Part shown: piece after piece, positions 27,106 to 34,774 of the stretch
Position numbering within the stretch: position 1 is the first letter of the stretch
Layout of the letters: every line of letters starts with the position of its first letter
Source: Thermodesulfobacteriota bacterium
Lineage (GTDB): Bacteria > Desulfobacterota > BSN033 > WVXP01 > G020346125
DNA length: 35,162 bases
Reading direction: 5' to 3'
NCBI GenBank assembly: GCA_030145085.1
Contig: JAQYWG010000008.1
Location: forward strand, 1-35,162
The notes under the pieces: model-generated
Database searches by the model: none
Told to the model about the DNA's origin: nothing
What the model saw: the letters and a program-made list of their open reading frames with translations, nothing else
Program-made: the position numbers and the translations under genes

Positions 27106-27717
27106 ATGATCAGCTCTAAAATTGGCCATAAACTCGATCCCTATATTTACAAAGTAGGCAAACACCTGCTGGGAAAGGGCGTCAACCCAAATTTTTTGAC
27201 TTTCTCCGGGTTTATCCTCAATGCAGGTGCGGCTTTCCTGCTGGCCATCGGATACCCGAAGGTGGGAGGTTTTGCCATCCTGGGGGCGGGGCTCTGTGAT
27301 CTATTGGATGGGGCGATGGCAAGGAATCAGGGGAGGGCAACCCCTTTTGGCGCCTTCTTCGACTCGGTAATGGACCGATATTCCGACCTGATTGTGCTCC
27401 TTGGGCTTCTCTTCTTCTACGCGCATCGAGGTTCAACCAGTATGGTGATTTTAACCTCGGTGGTCCTCCTCGGCACGGCCCTGGTCCCCTATGTCCGAGC
27501 CAGGGCAGAAGGAGTGATCGAAAAATGTGCCGTCGGCCTCTTGGAGAGGGCAGAGAGGATAGTGCTTCTGGCGGTGGGAGCACTCTTCAACCTGATGGTA
27601 CCTATTCTCTGGATTCTAGCCGTTTTCACTCATTTCACCGTTGTTCAGCGCATCCACTATACGTGGAAACAGCTCAAGGAGAAGACGGACCTTAACCGTG
27701 AAGACGGGGCACCGTAG
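27106..27717 (+). CDS. CDP-alcohol phosphatidyltransferase family protein
   Basis: This inner-membrane enzyme transfers a phosphatidyl (CDP-linked) group to an alcohol such as glycerol-3-phosphate or inositol phosphate. The full catalytic signature D-x2-DG-x2-AR-x8-G-x3-D-x3-D is present at about residues 65-94 (DLLDGAMARN ... FFDSVMDRYSD). Several hydrophobic helices surround it. The start ATG 27106 gives MISSKIGHKLDPYIY, the usual compact N-terminus, and lies about 75 nt after the predicted transcription start. ATG 27052 is the alternative. The alcohol specificity cannot be read. It converges on ispG with a 13-bp gap. Confidence 0.88.
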   Translation: MISSKIGHKLDPYIYKVGKHLLGKGVNPNFLTFSGFILNAGAAFLLAIGYPKVGGFAILGAGLCDLLDGAMARNQGRATPFGAFFDSVMDRYSDLIVLLGLLFFYAHRGSTSMVILTSVVLLGTALVPYVRARAEGVIEKCAVGLLERAERIVLLAVGALFNLMVPILWILAVFTHFTVVQRIHYTWKQLKEKTDLNREDGAP

Positions 27718-27730
27718 AGGTTGGGTCATC

Positions 27731-28792
27731 CTATTGTTTCCCCGGCATCTTTTCAATTTCCTCTATCAGGGCTTGGATGAGCTCCTCTTCGAGGCATTTC
27801 CTCAGGACCTTTCCCTCACGAAAGAGTAATCCCCCCCGCCTTCCAGCGGCAATTCCCACGTCGGCTTCGCGCGCCTCCCCAGGGCCATTTACCACGCAGC
27901 CCATGACGGCGACCCGAATGGGGTTGCGCAGGTACTTCAGCCTCCTCTCCACTTCCTCGGCCATGGGAATCAGATCGATCTCGCATCTTCCACAGGTGGG
28001 ACAAGAGATGATGTCTGGTCCCCTCTGGCGGAGGCCCAGGGCCCTCAATATGCCATAACCGACCCGTACCTCCTCCACGGGATCCCCCGTCAACGAAACT
28101 CTGAGAGTATCCCCGATGCCCTCATGGAGGAGGAGGCCGATGCCGATGGAGGATTTGATGGTGCCGGGAATGACTGTCCCTGCCTCCGTCACCCCCAGAT
28201 GTAAGGGGTAGTCCACCTCGCGGGAAATGCGGCGATAGGCCTCGATGGTCCTTGTCACATCAGATGCTTTCAGGGAAACCTTTATTTCATGGAAATCCAA
28301 GTCCTCCATGAAACGGATGGAGCGAAGGGCACTTTCCACCATGGCCTCAGGGGTAGCCCCTTCATATTTGGTCAGGAGATCCCTCTCCAGAGAGCCAGCG
28401 TTGATCCCGATACGGATGGGGACGCCCCGATCCTTGGCCATACCGACGATATCCTCTATTCTCCTTTGCCCTCGGATAGTACCTGGGTTAATTCTTATGC
28501 CATCCACTCCCCTTTCCATGGCTTTGATGGCCAATCGATGATCGAAGTGGATATCGGCCACCAGGGGCAGTGCAACTCTTTCCCGAATCTCGCCGAATCG
28601 TTCGCAGGCCACCTTATCGGGGATAGCCATCCTCACGATTTCACATCCGGTGGCCTCCAAACGTTGGATCTGGGCCACGGTCTTATCCACATCCCGGGTG
28701 TCGGTCTTCGTCATAGACTGCACCGAGATGGGGGCATCACCTCCTACCTTAACCCCACCTATTGAAATCTGCCTTGTCTTCTTTCTTTTCAT
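27731..28792 (-). CDS. ispG: 4-hydroxy-3-methylbut-2-enyl diphosphate synthase (flavodoxin/ferredoxin)
   Basis: IspG reductively converts MEcPP to HMBPP in the MEP isoprenoid pathway, using a [4Fe-4S] cluster. The cluster ligands are visible as SCPTCGRC and MGCVVNGPGEA, whose final Glu is the fourth ligand. The TIM-barrel start SVQSMTKTDTRD and GIRINPGTI are canonical. The length (353 aa) is that of the short bacterial form without the extra insertion domain. The start ATG 28792 lacks a strong ribosome site. An alternative nearby start is not obvious. Confidence 0.96.
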   Translation of the reverse strand: MKRKKTRQISIGGVKVGGDAPISVQSMTKTDTRDVDKTVAQIQRLEATGCEIVRMAIPDKVACERFGEIRERVALPLVADIHFDHRLAIKAMERGVDGIRINPGTIRGQRRIEDIVGMAKDRGVPIRIGINAGSLERDLLTKYEGATPEAMVESALRSIRFMEDLDFHEIKVSLKASDVTRTIEAYRRISREVDYPLHLGVTEAGTVIPGTIKSSIGIGLLLHEGIGDTLRVSLTGDPVEEVRVGYGILRALGLRQRGPDIISCPTCGRCEIDLIPMAEEVERRLKYLRNPIRVAVMGCVVNGPGEAREADVGIAAGRRGGLLFREGKVLRKCLEEELIQALIEEIEKMPGKQ

Positions 28793-28822
28793 ATCGGCAA
28801 AAAAGTCCGAAGGGAAATGGAG

Positions 28823-29107
28823 TCATCGGCCTTTGGTTACTAAATCCCCGGCATAGCCATGGGAGAGGCGGAAGAACCGGCGAGCCCTTTTGATCGCCTC
28901 CTCCTTCTCAACTGGGGGGATATTTGGATCATCAAGGCTGAAACTCTCCACTCTCTCCTTCATATAAGCCCGGTAGCATTTGCAAAAATCGAGCACTTCG
29001 AGGACATCCTGATCCCCGGAACTCTGAATATATGAATCAATGAGATGCTTTGAAAAATCCCTCCTCTTCCGATAATCCAGATCCATGGCCAAAGAGCCGA
29101 TATCCGA
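28823..29107 (-). pseudogene. N-terminally truncated aminoglycoside phosphotransferase-like (COG2187-type) gene
   Basis: The ORF track gives 89 aa from a TTG at 29092, starting MAMDLDYRKRRDF and continuing with DFCKCYRAYMKERVESFSLDD. This matches the C-terminal part of COG2187-like phosphotransferase-fold proteins, which read roughly 'SDIAFLAMDLDxRGR ... FYKCYRAYVRGKV'. The similarity extends upstream in frame to SDIGS (29107). It then stops at unrelated sequence and a TGA at 29126-29128, so about 250 N-terminal residues are missing. The break abuts a broken four-helix-bundle gene. Recognition is from memory of the family pattern, without alignment. Confidence 0.55.
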
Positions 29108-29125
29108 TCCCCTCTGTTCCCTCCT

Positions 29126-29275
29126 TCAACAGGGGATAGACAGTGCTGCTCTTCTCATCTGTGATGTCAGACCATATAATTCTTCTTTTGGGAATCCTTT
29201 TGTAACTCTATAGACTTCTGAACATAATTAATAAGGCTTCTGCCAAACCTTCAACTCTTTGTAATTTTTAATCAT
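29126..29275 (-). pseudogene. Broken four-helix-bundle protein (23S rRNA IVS/S23-type) gene
   Basis: From ATG 29275 the minus strand translates as MIKNYKELKVWQKPY, then an in-frame TAA, then [20 protein letters not shown] and [13 protein letters not shown] before a TGA. This is the N-terminal half of the four-helix-bundle family found in 23S rRNA intervening sequences and free-standing in many uncultivated bacteria. The usual continuation (SNIAEG...) is lost at the junction with the phosphotransferase remnant. The internal stop plus truncation make it a pseudogene. It is absent from the ORF track. An array of TTGAATCC units lies directly upstream of its ATG. Confidence 0.75.
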
Positions 29276-29280
29276 TTCAC

Positions 29281-29306
29281 TTGAATCCTTGAATCCTTGA
29301 ACCCTT
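29281..29306. repeat. Tandem 8-bp repeat TTGAATCC
   Basis: TTGAATCC TTGAATCC TTGAACCC followed by TT; three 8-bp units ending five bases before the four-helix-bundle ATG (read on the minus strand as GGATTCAA units). Confidence 0.8.
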
Positions 29307-29393
29307 CTATGACCACCAACTTTTTTGGAGATGAGCCAGAATTTATTTCTCCATACAATTTTAGGACAATATGGATGATACTGAAGAAGGGTG
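29307..29393. other. Short gap with no recognised feature
   Basis: AT-rich sequence between the decayed zone and the ecfT stop. I looked for the missing N-terminal part of the phosphotransferase-like gene on the minus strand and did not recognise it. No terminator stem for the ECF operon was clear. Confidence 0.4.
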
Positions 29394-30173
29394 TTAGAGA
29401 AGGAGGCCTTCGATTTCTCCGTACCCCTTAATCCTTATAAAGATGACAAGGGCTAAGACCAGGAGAAGGCCAAGGGTTATCCAATAGTCCCTGGCCTTAA
29501 ATCGAGCTTCAAGGAGAAAGGTTCGTTTTTCCATGGCACGGAAGCCCTTGGACTCCAGGGCCATGGATAGTTGGTTGGTATAGCGAAGGGTGGTTAAGAA
29601 AATCGGAACGAGCAGGGGGATATATTTCTTCATCCTGGAAAGGAGCCCTCCCCCCTGCAGGTCGAGTCCTCTCGATTTCTGGGCCTGTGCTACCATCCTT
29701 GCGGTCCCCATAATGGTGGGGGCTAAGCGCAATGCCGTGCAGAAGGCGAAGCTGAACGAGTAGGGAAGGCCCAATTTGACTAACCCGATGGCCACTTCCT
29801 CGTTCTTGGTAGTGGAAAGGAAGATTATCCCCGCAACGATCATACTATCGATCTTTATGCCTGTCGAGATTCCATAAAGAAGGGGTTCTACCTGGAATTT
29901 CCAGAAAAGAGGCGTTACCCCCTTTGCCTGGATAGACCATAAGAGAGCCGCGAGAATCCCAATGGCCACCAAGAGGCCGATGATTCTTCGGATATTTCTC
30001 AGGGATCCCGAGAGGACACCGTGGGCAAAGATGGGCATGGCCACGATCAACGCGAAAATTGGATGTTGCTGTATGGTGGCGACGATGAAGCTGCTTATGA
30101 GGAGGAACAGCTTCGTCCTCGGATCGAGCCTATGGATGGGGGTCTTTTTATCAAGATAGAGGTAGAAGTTCAT
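29394..30173 (-). CDS. ecfT: Energy-coupling factor (ECF) transporter transmembrane protein EcfT
   Basis: EcfT couples ATP hydrolysis by EcfA to substrate delivery from the S component. The 259-residue protein has several membrane helices and two coupling-helix motifs, AQKSRGLD and ALESKGF, corresponding to the family Ala-x-Arg-Gly elements (the second has Lys-Gly). ATG 30173 is preferred over 30194, since it overlaps the ecfA stop as ATGA and gives MNFYLYLDKKTPIHRLDPRTK, a typical start. It is the last gene of the minus-strand ECF operon. Confidence 0.9.
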   Translation of the reverse strand: MNFYLYLDKKTPIHRLDPRTKLFLLISSFIVATIQQHPIFALIVAMPIFAHGVLSGSLRNIRRIIGLLVAIGILAALLWSIQAKGVTPLFWKFQVEPLLYGISTGIKIDSMIVAGIIFLSTTKNEEVAIGLVKLGLPYSFSFAFCTALRLAPTIMGTARMVAQAQKSRGLDLQGGGLLSRMKKYIPLLVPIFLTTLRYTNQLSMALESKGFRAMEKRTFLLEARFKARDYWITLGLLLVLALVIFIRIKGYGEIEGLLL

Positions 30174-31861
30174 GGCACAAGACATTTCCTGCATTCTTCG
30201 AGGGAAAGGAAGGCAAAATCCCCCAATGCCCTGCCAAACTCGACCATTTGTTGCGGCTTCAGGGAGGCCTCCCTCAGGCCATCAAGATCTGAAAGGATTT
30301 GCCTTGTTTTTCCATCCCTTATCATTTTTCCATCCTTCATGACGATCACCCTATGGGCATAGTGGGATACGACCCACATGGTATGGGTGACCATGACGAT
30401 GGTGTGTCCCCGTTTGTTCAATTCTTGGACGAGTTCCATCATCTTAATGCTCTCTTGGTAATCCATGCCCGTTGTCGGCTCGTCTAAGACGATTACTTTC
30501 GGTGCGGAGGCCAAAACGGATGCGACGGCGAGCCTCTGTCTCTCCGCCTTGGTTAAGGAAAAGGGGTCCGCTTCCGTCGAATCGAGGAGGTCAACCGCAG
30601 CCAGGGCTCTGTCAACCCTTTCAGCGATGCCTTTCTCTGGAAAGCCGAAATTTCTGGGACCGAAGGAGACTTCGTCGATGACCTTTTCCGCAAAGATTTG
30701 GTGGTCCGGATTTTGGAAGACGAATCCAATCTTTCCGGCTAATTGGAGGATATCCGTCTGCCTCACATCGACCCCTTCTATCCGAACTTCCCCTTTCGTC
30801 GGGACCAATAACCCATTGAAATGCTTGATGAGGGTTGTCTTTCCGGACCCGTTTTGGCCCACGATGGCCACAAATTCTCCCTCCCTGATTTGGAGATCGA
30901 TTCCCTTGAGAGCTGCCAGTCCCCCCTCATATACATATTCGAGTCCCCTTACCTCAATGAGCACCCTGCCGTATCGACTTGCCCTGAGGCTATCCCTCTC
31001 TATCAGGGACAGGTACCTTGCCTCATCGATTCCCCATCCCTCTTTTCGGAAACTTTCCAGACCTTCCCGAAGGGTGAGGGGAAGGTATTTGGATCGACAG
31101 CGGACGAAGAGTTCGGTGATGGGAATGGGCCTGATTCCCGTTTCCCTTAGGAGGTCCACCTCTCTCAAGATCGTTTTCGGGGGCGCCATCGCAATGATCT
31201 TTCCCCCCTTGAGGAGGATAATCCGGTCGGCACCCAAGACCTCTTCGATATTGTGTTCGACCATGATCATGGTGATGGATTTCGATTCCTTAAGCCTTCT
31301 AGCGATGGCGAAGATATCATCCTTGCCCATGGGATCCAATTCGGATGTCGGCTCATCGAGGCAGAGAAGATTCGATTCCATGGCGAGCACGGAGGCAATG
31401 ACCAACCTCTGTTTTTCTCCCCCTGATAGGGTTGCGGGCTCCCTCTCATCGAACCCTTCCAGGCCCACGGACCGCAATGATTCCCTTACTCTTCGGAGGA
31501 TTTCCCCTGGAGAAAGGGCCAAATTCTCCGGGCCGAAGGCAACCTCCAATGCAACGTTGGTGGAAAAGAGCTGAGTTTCAAAATCCTGGAACACCATTCC
31601 CACCTTGGTGGCGAAATCCCTCGTCTCATGTTCCTTCGTATTCCATCCATCCACGATCACCTCCCCCTCCAGTTTTCCATCGATGAGATGGGGGATAAGG
31701 CCGTTTAGGGTAGAGATCAAGGTAGTTTTACCGGCTCCGCTTGGACCCATAATGGCAAGGAGCTCGCCCTTTTCGACGTCAAAATTGAACGAATTGAGGA
31801 CCTTCTTGTCCGTACCTTTATATTGGAAAGAGAGGTTTCTTACCTGGAGGGCCTTGGCCAT
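30170..31861 (-). CDS. ecfA: ECF transporter ATPase, fused tandem ABC domains (EcfA-EcfA')
   Basis: One 563-residue chain carries both nucleotide-binding domains of an ECF module, like YkoD-type fusions. Domain 1 has Walker A GPSGAGKTT (about 39-47), signature LSGGEKQRLVIASVLA and Walker B LLCLDEPTSELDP. Domain 2 has Walker A GQNGSGKTT (about 335-343) and Walker B VIVLDEPTTGMD. Its signature reads SLTKAERQRLAVASVLA instead of LSGGQ, so one composite ATP site is degenerate at the signature. The gene lies between the S component (27 bp gap) and ecfT (ATGA overlap). Confidence 0.93.
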   Translation of the reverse strand: MAKALQVRNLSFQYKGTDKKVLNSFNFDVEKGELLAIMGPSGAGKTTLISTLNGLIPHLIDGKLEGEVIVDGWNTKEHETRDFATKVGMVFQDFETQLFSTNVALEVAFGPENLALSPGEILRRVRESLRSVGLEGFDEREPATLSGGEKQRLVIASVLAMESNLLCLDEPTSELDPMGKDDIFAIARRLKESKSITMIMVEHNIEEVLGADRIILLKGGKIIAMAPPKTILREVDLLRETGIRPIPITELFVRCRSKYLPLTLREGLESFRKEGWGIDEARYLSLIERDSLRASRYGRVLIEVRGLEYVYEGGLAALKGIDLQIREGEFVAIVGQNGSGKTTLIKHFNGLLVPTKGEVRIEGVDVRQTDILQLAGKIGFVFQNPDHQIFAEKVIDEVSFGPRNFGFPEKGIAERVDRALAAVDLLDSTEADPFSLTKAERQRLAVASVLASAPKVIVLDEPTTGMDYQESIKMMELVQELNKRGHTIVMVTHTMWVVSHYAHRVIVMKDGKMIRDGKTRQILSDLDGLREASLKPQQMVEFGRALGDFAFLSLEECRKCLVP

Positions 31862-31888
31862 GGCTATGTCTCATCCGAATTGAAGGGG

Positions 31889-32677
31889 TTAACTCAGAAG
31901 ACATCCGAGGAAAAAGAGGAGGAGGAACGGGAGGACTCCCAATACGACGCCACTCCCCGTCGTTCCCTTGGCAAAGTGGAATAGTTGCCCGTGATAAAGC
32001 CCTGTCGAGAGGAGAAATCCCATAATAAGACCCCCCAAGGCACCGACCCAGATGCAGAGGGCCCCGACCCTCGGCATGATGGCCCTGGAGACCATTTCGT
32101 TATCTATGATTTCCCTCCAATACAGTCCCCATTTCACTGCCCTGGGGTAGAGCAGCAGGAGGAGGAAGGGACCAATGGCAATGGAAAAGAGGAGGTTGTT
32201 GGTCATGATTACGGCCCCAATGGAGGCGAACGGGAGGAGTTTCAAGAGTTCCAGGCCCCATGCTATAATGAACGCTACGGTGACGCTGGATAGGACTGCC
32301 ACCAGGATGTACTCGAAGACCTGTCTCTTCGTTCGAATGTTAAGATCGGCCTTCGAAGAGAGCCATCCCATATTTCCCCAAACTTTGTATCCGACAAATC
32401 CGAAGAAGAAGTTGCCGACGGCGCCGGGGAGGCTTCCAATGCCCAGGGTTCCGAAGAAATCGGCGATGACATTTCCGATACAAGAGCCCCAGGCCCCCGC
32501 CGGGCCGAAAAGAAGCCCGAAAACCACGGGAATTGCGCCAGCTGGTCTGAGTTCCGCGAATCCAGGAACGATTTGTATGCCCTTGAAGGGAATGGCGGTT
32601 CCCGCATAGACGGCTGCGGTGACGGCCACGAGCACCACCATCTTCGTATATTTCCACATGGATATGACGTCCTTCAT
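31889..32677 (-). CDS. ECF transporter S component (QueT-like membrane protein)
   Basis: The 262-residue membrane protein has about six helices. Its N-terminal half (AVTAAVYAGTAIPFKGIQIV, then FAELRPAGAIPVVFGLLFGP and GSLPGAVGNFFFGFVGY) resembles the QueT/related S-component family that binds a small vitamin-like substrate. ATG 32677 is chosen over 32719 because it overlaps the upstream stop as ATGA and has AGGGAGA before it. A long C-terminal extension of three helices exceeds the ~170-200 aa of typical S components. No riboswitch is present to reveal the substrate. The QueT assignment is tentative, the S-component role firm from context. Confidence 0.75.
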   Translation of the reverse strand: MKDVISMWKYTKMVVLVAVTAAVYAGTAIPFKGIQIVPGFAELRPAGAIPVVFGLLFGPAGAWGSCIGNVIADFFGTLGIGSLPGAVGNFFFGFVGYKVWGNMGWLSSKADLNIRTKRQVFEYILVAVLSSVTVAFIIAWGLELLKLLPFASIGAVIMTNNLLFSIAIGPFLLLLLYPRAVKWGLYWREIIDNEMVSRAIMPRVGALCIWVGALGGLIMGFLLSTGLYHGQLFHFAKGTTGSGVVLGVLPFLLLFFLGCLLS

Positions 32678-33762
32678 TGATGGGTTCTCCCTGTCAACTC
32701 CACGGCTCTTATAGGCCATCGGAATCGGTTATTGTCCTCACGGCGCTCCTTTATTTCATCATTGGGATCAACCACGACCCACCCTATTCCGTCCTGGAGA
32801 TCCGCGGGTGGGCTAAACTCGATGAATTTCTTGGACATGGGTGGTGTTCGTTCGATGGTCACCGTCCACTTCTCCCTTTCGGGAAAGAGGGCCTCAACCG
32901 TCACGTGTTTTACGTTCATCTTCCCCTCATTGACGACGATAATTTCAACTCTTCCCCTATTCCATTTCACATCCTCTATCCACAAATCATTTTGAAAGAA
33001 CTTGACATCTTCGATGGGATAGATTTGGACGGATAGCTTGTCGATCCTTGCGGAGTCGATATTGCCCCCCTTTTTAGAATTTTTTTCATAGCCGTGGATG
33101 TGAATGGGTTGTCCATCGGCAGATGCCATGAGCTGCAATTCCTGGGAATAGAGATAAAGTCCATTGAGTACCCATTCGGATGGGCCTTCGGTCCTGAATA
33201 CCTTTTGCCTTTGTTCTTTAGCAGGGGCCCCATGAATGGTGCTTATCCCTTCCTTTGGAATATGGGATGAAACATGGAACTGGACGTCAAAGAGAGTTCC
33301 CCGCATCTTTAAGGCCGCCACCTTTATTTTCTCCGCCTGGATGCGATCTGCAAGGATTTTGTGGATCTCCCCTTCGGTCTCATCCCACTGGATGATCTCG
33401 TTCGGGTTACATGCGGCGATAGCGGCAAAGGGAAATTCCCTATCCCAGATCTCCGCTGCCTTGTTGGGATATTTGGGATTGATCCAGAGAAAGCGAGAGA
33501 GTCCAACGGTCCCCGTAGCCATCATTTCACCGATGGAGTAGCTTTGATTGGTATTTCCCAAGCCGATGACGACGTAGTTCTTGGGGTACGGTTCCAAATC
33601 CAGGAGTATCTGCTGGTCTTTTATGTACTCCCAGAGATCTCCCCTCGTGAGATCATAGGAGGAGTTGTAGACGAAGAGCTTGCTTTTCTGCTCGGCCGAA
33701 AAGGCTACACCCTCCGTGGTGAGGACCATTATCAAGAACGAGATGGAGAGAACTTTCTTCAT
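32674..33762 (-). CDS. Secreted protein with acetolactate-decarboxylase-like and CARDB-like regions, first gene of the ECF operon
   Basis: From ATG 33762 (GGGAAAGGGG upstream) the protein starts with a signal peptide (MKKVLSISFLIMVLTTEGVAFSA), so it is exported. The middle contains KVAALKMRGTLFDVQFHVSS and PIHIHGYEKNSKKGGNID, which recall the core and His-rich metal site of acetolactate decarboxylase folds. The C-terminal ~90 residues, from RVEIIVVNEGKMNVKHVTVE to VVDPNDEIKERREDNNRF, look like a CARDB immunoglobulin-like domain. The 3' end overlaps the S-component ATG, so expression is coupled. A role in capturing or processing the ECF substrate outside the membrane is inferred. Catalytic activity is uncertain and I would not transfer the enzyme name. 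Confidence 0.6.
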   Translation of the reverse strand: MKKVLSISFLIMVLTTEGVAFSAEQKSKLFVYNSSYDLTRGDLWEYIKDQQILLDLEPYPKNYVVIGLGNTNQSYSIGEMMATGTVGLSRFLWINPKYPNKAAEIWDREFPFAAIAACNPNEIIQWDETEGEIHKILADRIQAEKIKVAALKMRGTLFDVQFHVSSHIPKEGISTIHGAPAKEQRQKVFRTEGPSEWVLNGLYLYSQELQLMASADGQPIHIHGYEKNSKKGGNIDSARIDKLSVQIYPIEDVKFFQNDLWIEDVKWNRGRVEIIVVNEGKMNVKHVTVEALFPEREKWTVTIERTPPMSKKFIEFSPPADLQDGIGWVVVDPNDEIKERREDNNRFRWPIRAVELTGRTHQ

Positions 33763-33794
33763 GGATGCCCCTTTCCCGGTTAACATTAAGTCAT

Positions 33795-33823
33795 TTATAT
33801 AGTTGCTCGGATTCTTCTGTCAA
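33795..33823 (-). promoter_or_regulatory. Sigma-70 promoter of the ECF operon
   Basis: On the minus strand a perfect TTGACA (33823-33818) is followed after 17 bp by ATATAA (33800-33795). The predicted start near 33788 gives a leader of only about 25 nt to ATG 33762, too short for a riboswitch. Confidence 0.75.
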
Positions 33824-33877
33824 GGTCAAATCGCCAGTCGGTGAATGAAAAAATTTCCAAAATTGGGGAATCCACCC

Positions 33878-33905
33878 TTGACATTTGAGGTTTCATTGAT
33901 ATATT
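33878..33905 (+). promoter_or_regulatory. Sigma-70 promoter upstream of the PxxKW gene
   Basis: TTGACA (33878-33883) and TATATT (33900-33905) are 16 bp apart on the plus strand. Transcription would start near 33912, giving a ~170-nt leader before ATG 34083 that includes the structured element below. It is back to back with the ECF promoter. Confidence 0.65.
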
Positions 33906-33940
33906 TGCTAAATAGTTAATTATTTCACTTGAAGGAATCT

Positions 33941-34039
33941 CGAACTCGGGCTGAAGGGCGTAGGTTTTTCCTTAAAGAAAAAATCGAGTTCCCTTCCGAC
34001 ATGCGCGATTGATCTCATAGAGGAACTCGGTTTTTTTTT
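33941..34039 (+). promoter_or_regulatory. Leader attenuator or small-RNA terminator with competing hairpins
   Basis: Three related segments occur. GAACTCG (33942-33948) can pair with CGAGTTC (33985-33991). CGAGTTCC (33985-33992) can instead pair with GGAACTCG (34022-34029), which is followed by nine T (34031-34039). An A-run before 33985 extends that stem. Inside the first hairpin a nested stem TTTTTC/GAAAAA is also perfect. The layout is antiterminator versus intrinsic terminator. The loop of the terminator is long (29 nt). It could alternatively end a stand-alone ~130-nt RNA. Confidence 0.6.
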
Positions 34040-34082
34040 GCGTTTTGGGACATTCCACAAAAAGAGAAGGGAGGAGATAACC

Positions 34083-34370
34083 ATGGTTTGTCAAACGGTA
34101 AAGGCAGGGGCAGAGTGCGTTTTCATGAGCAAGAAAGGATGTAACTACAACGGAGGCACATGTCACCCCATCGTCGACAGCTGTAATGGTTGCGACCGGG
34201 TGGTCGAATATCCCACCGGCCTCTATTGTAAGGCCTATAGCGAACCCGCCCTCAAATGGGTCACTGGATCCTGTACGCTCGCGACTCACGTCAAAAAAAA
34301 TAACGGCACTGGGGAGACCAAGAAAATTAATCCCCTCAAAGCATCCAAGAGAAATAGCCGGAACAGGTAA
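34083..34370 (+). CDS. PxxKW family cysteine-rich protein
   Basis: The 95-residue protein has nine cysteines, most in the first 60 residues (VCQTVKAGAECVFMSKKGC, then CHPIVDSCNGCDRVVEY). The motif EPALKWVTGSC contains the P-x-x-K-W that names a family of unknown function found in anaerobic Desulfobacterota. The Cys spacing suggests metal or Fe-S binding, which is inference. The C-terminal third is basic and low in complexity. ATG 34083 follows GGGAGGAG, so the ORF track start at 34038, inside the terminator hairpin region, is rejected. It has its own promoter, leader element and terminator. Confidence 0.85.
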   Translation: MVCQTVKAGAECVFMSKKGCNYNGGTCHPIVDSCNGCDRVVEYPTGLYCKAYSEPALKWVTGSCTLATHVKKNNGTGETKKINPLKASKRNSRNR

Positions 34371-34399
34371 GGAGATTTACTGAACACCTTGCGGATGAG

Positions 34400-34422
34400 A
34401 GGGCCCCCACGAGGGCCTTTTT
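34400..34422 (+). terminator. Intrinsic terminator of the PxxKW gene
   Basis: GGCCC (34402-34406) pairs with GGGCC (34413-34417) around a short CACGA-type loop, followed by five T. It lies about 30 nt after the stop codon. Confidence 0.75.
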
Positions 34423-34507
34423 CATTTGAGCGTCTAAGGCTGAGATCTCTGAAAAACCCGAAAAAGGGGCTCTGCGCCCGAGGATTTACCCTCTATTAGA
34501 ATCAGAA

Positions 34508-34612
34508 TGTCCACCGCAGCACAGCAGCACAGCACAACCGCAGCACCATCTTTTGACCGCACAACCGCAGCACCGGCATTTGAGCCCGCGGAGCACCTTC
34601 CCCCCCTTGACA
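34508..34612. repeat. Intergenic low-complexity repeat cluster 6 (before tRNA-Thr)
   Basis: Inverted copies of the GCTGCGGTTGTGCTG family fill the gap: ACCGCAGCACAGCAGCACAG, then CACAACCGCAGCACC at least twice with the spacer ATCTTTTGACCG. The 34423-34507 stretch before it has a CTGAAAAAC motif also seen at 9589 and no gene. Confidence 0.8.
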
Positions 34613-34639
34613 CTTACCTATGCCCCGTGCTAAAGAGTG

Positions 34640-34645
34640 TATAAT
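34640..34645 (+). promoter_or_regulatory. -10 element of the tRNA-Thr gene
   Basis: A perfect TATAAT sits 12 bp before the tRNA 5' end and is followed by CCCGC, a GC-rich discriminator of the kind found at stable RNA promoters. A matching -35 at the usual spacing is weak. A TTGACA upstream is too far (27 bp). Confidence 0.5.
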
Positions 34646-34657
34646 CCCGCAGGTTGG

Positions 34658-34732
<75 letters not shown>

Positions 34733-34748
34733 GTGATTCCAAGGGGTT

Positions 34749-34774
34749 AGCCCTCCTTTTCGGAGGGCTTTTTT
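34749..34774 (+). terminator. Intrinsic terminator after tRNA-Thr
   Basis: AGCCCTCC pairs perfectly with GGAGGGCT around a TTTTC loop, and the stem is followed by a run of six T including the stem end. It lies 17 nt after the tRNA. Confidence 0.85.

Noticed and set aside
30465-31574. 369-aa plus-strand ORF
   Set aside because: Shadow of the fused ecfA gene; Ser/Arg/Pro-rich composition typical of antisense frames.
29273-33934. Shared 12-mer ATTTCACTTGAA at about 29274 and 33924
   Set aside because: The identity does not extend beyond the 12-mer, so chance in AT-rich intergenic DNA is enough.
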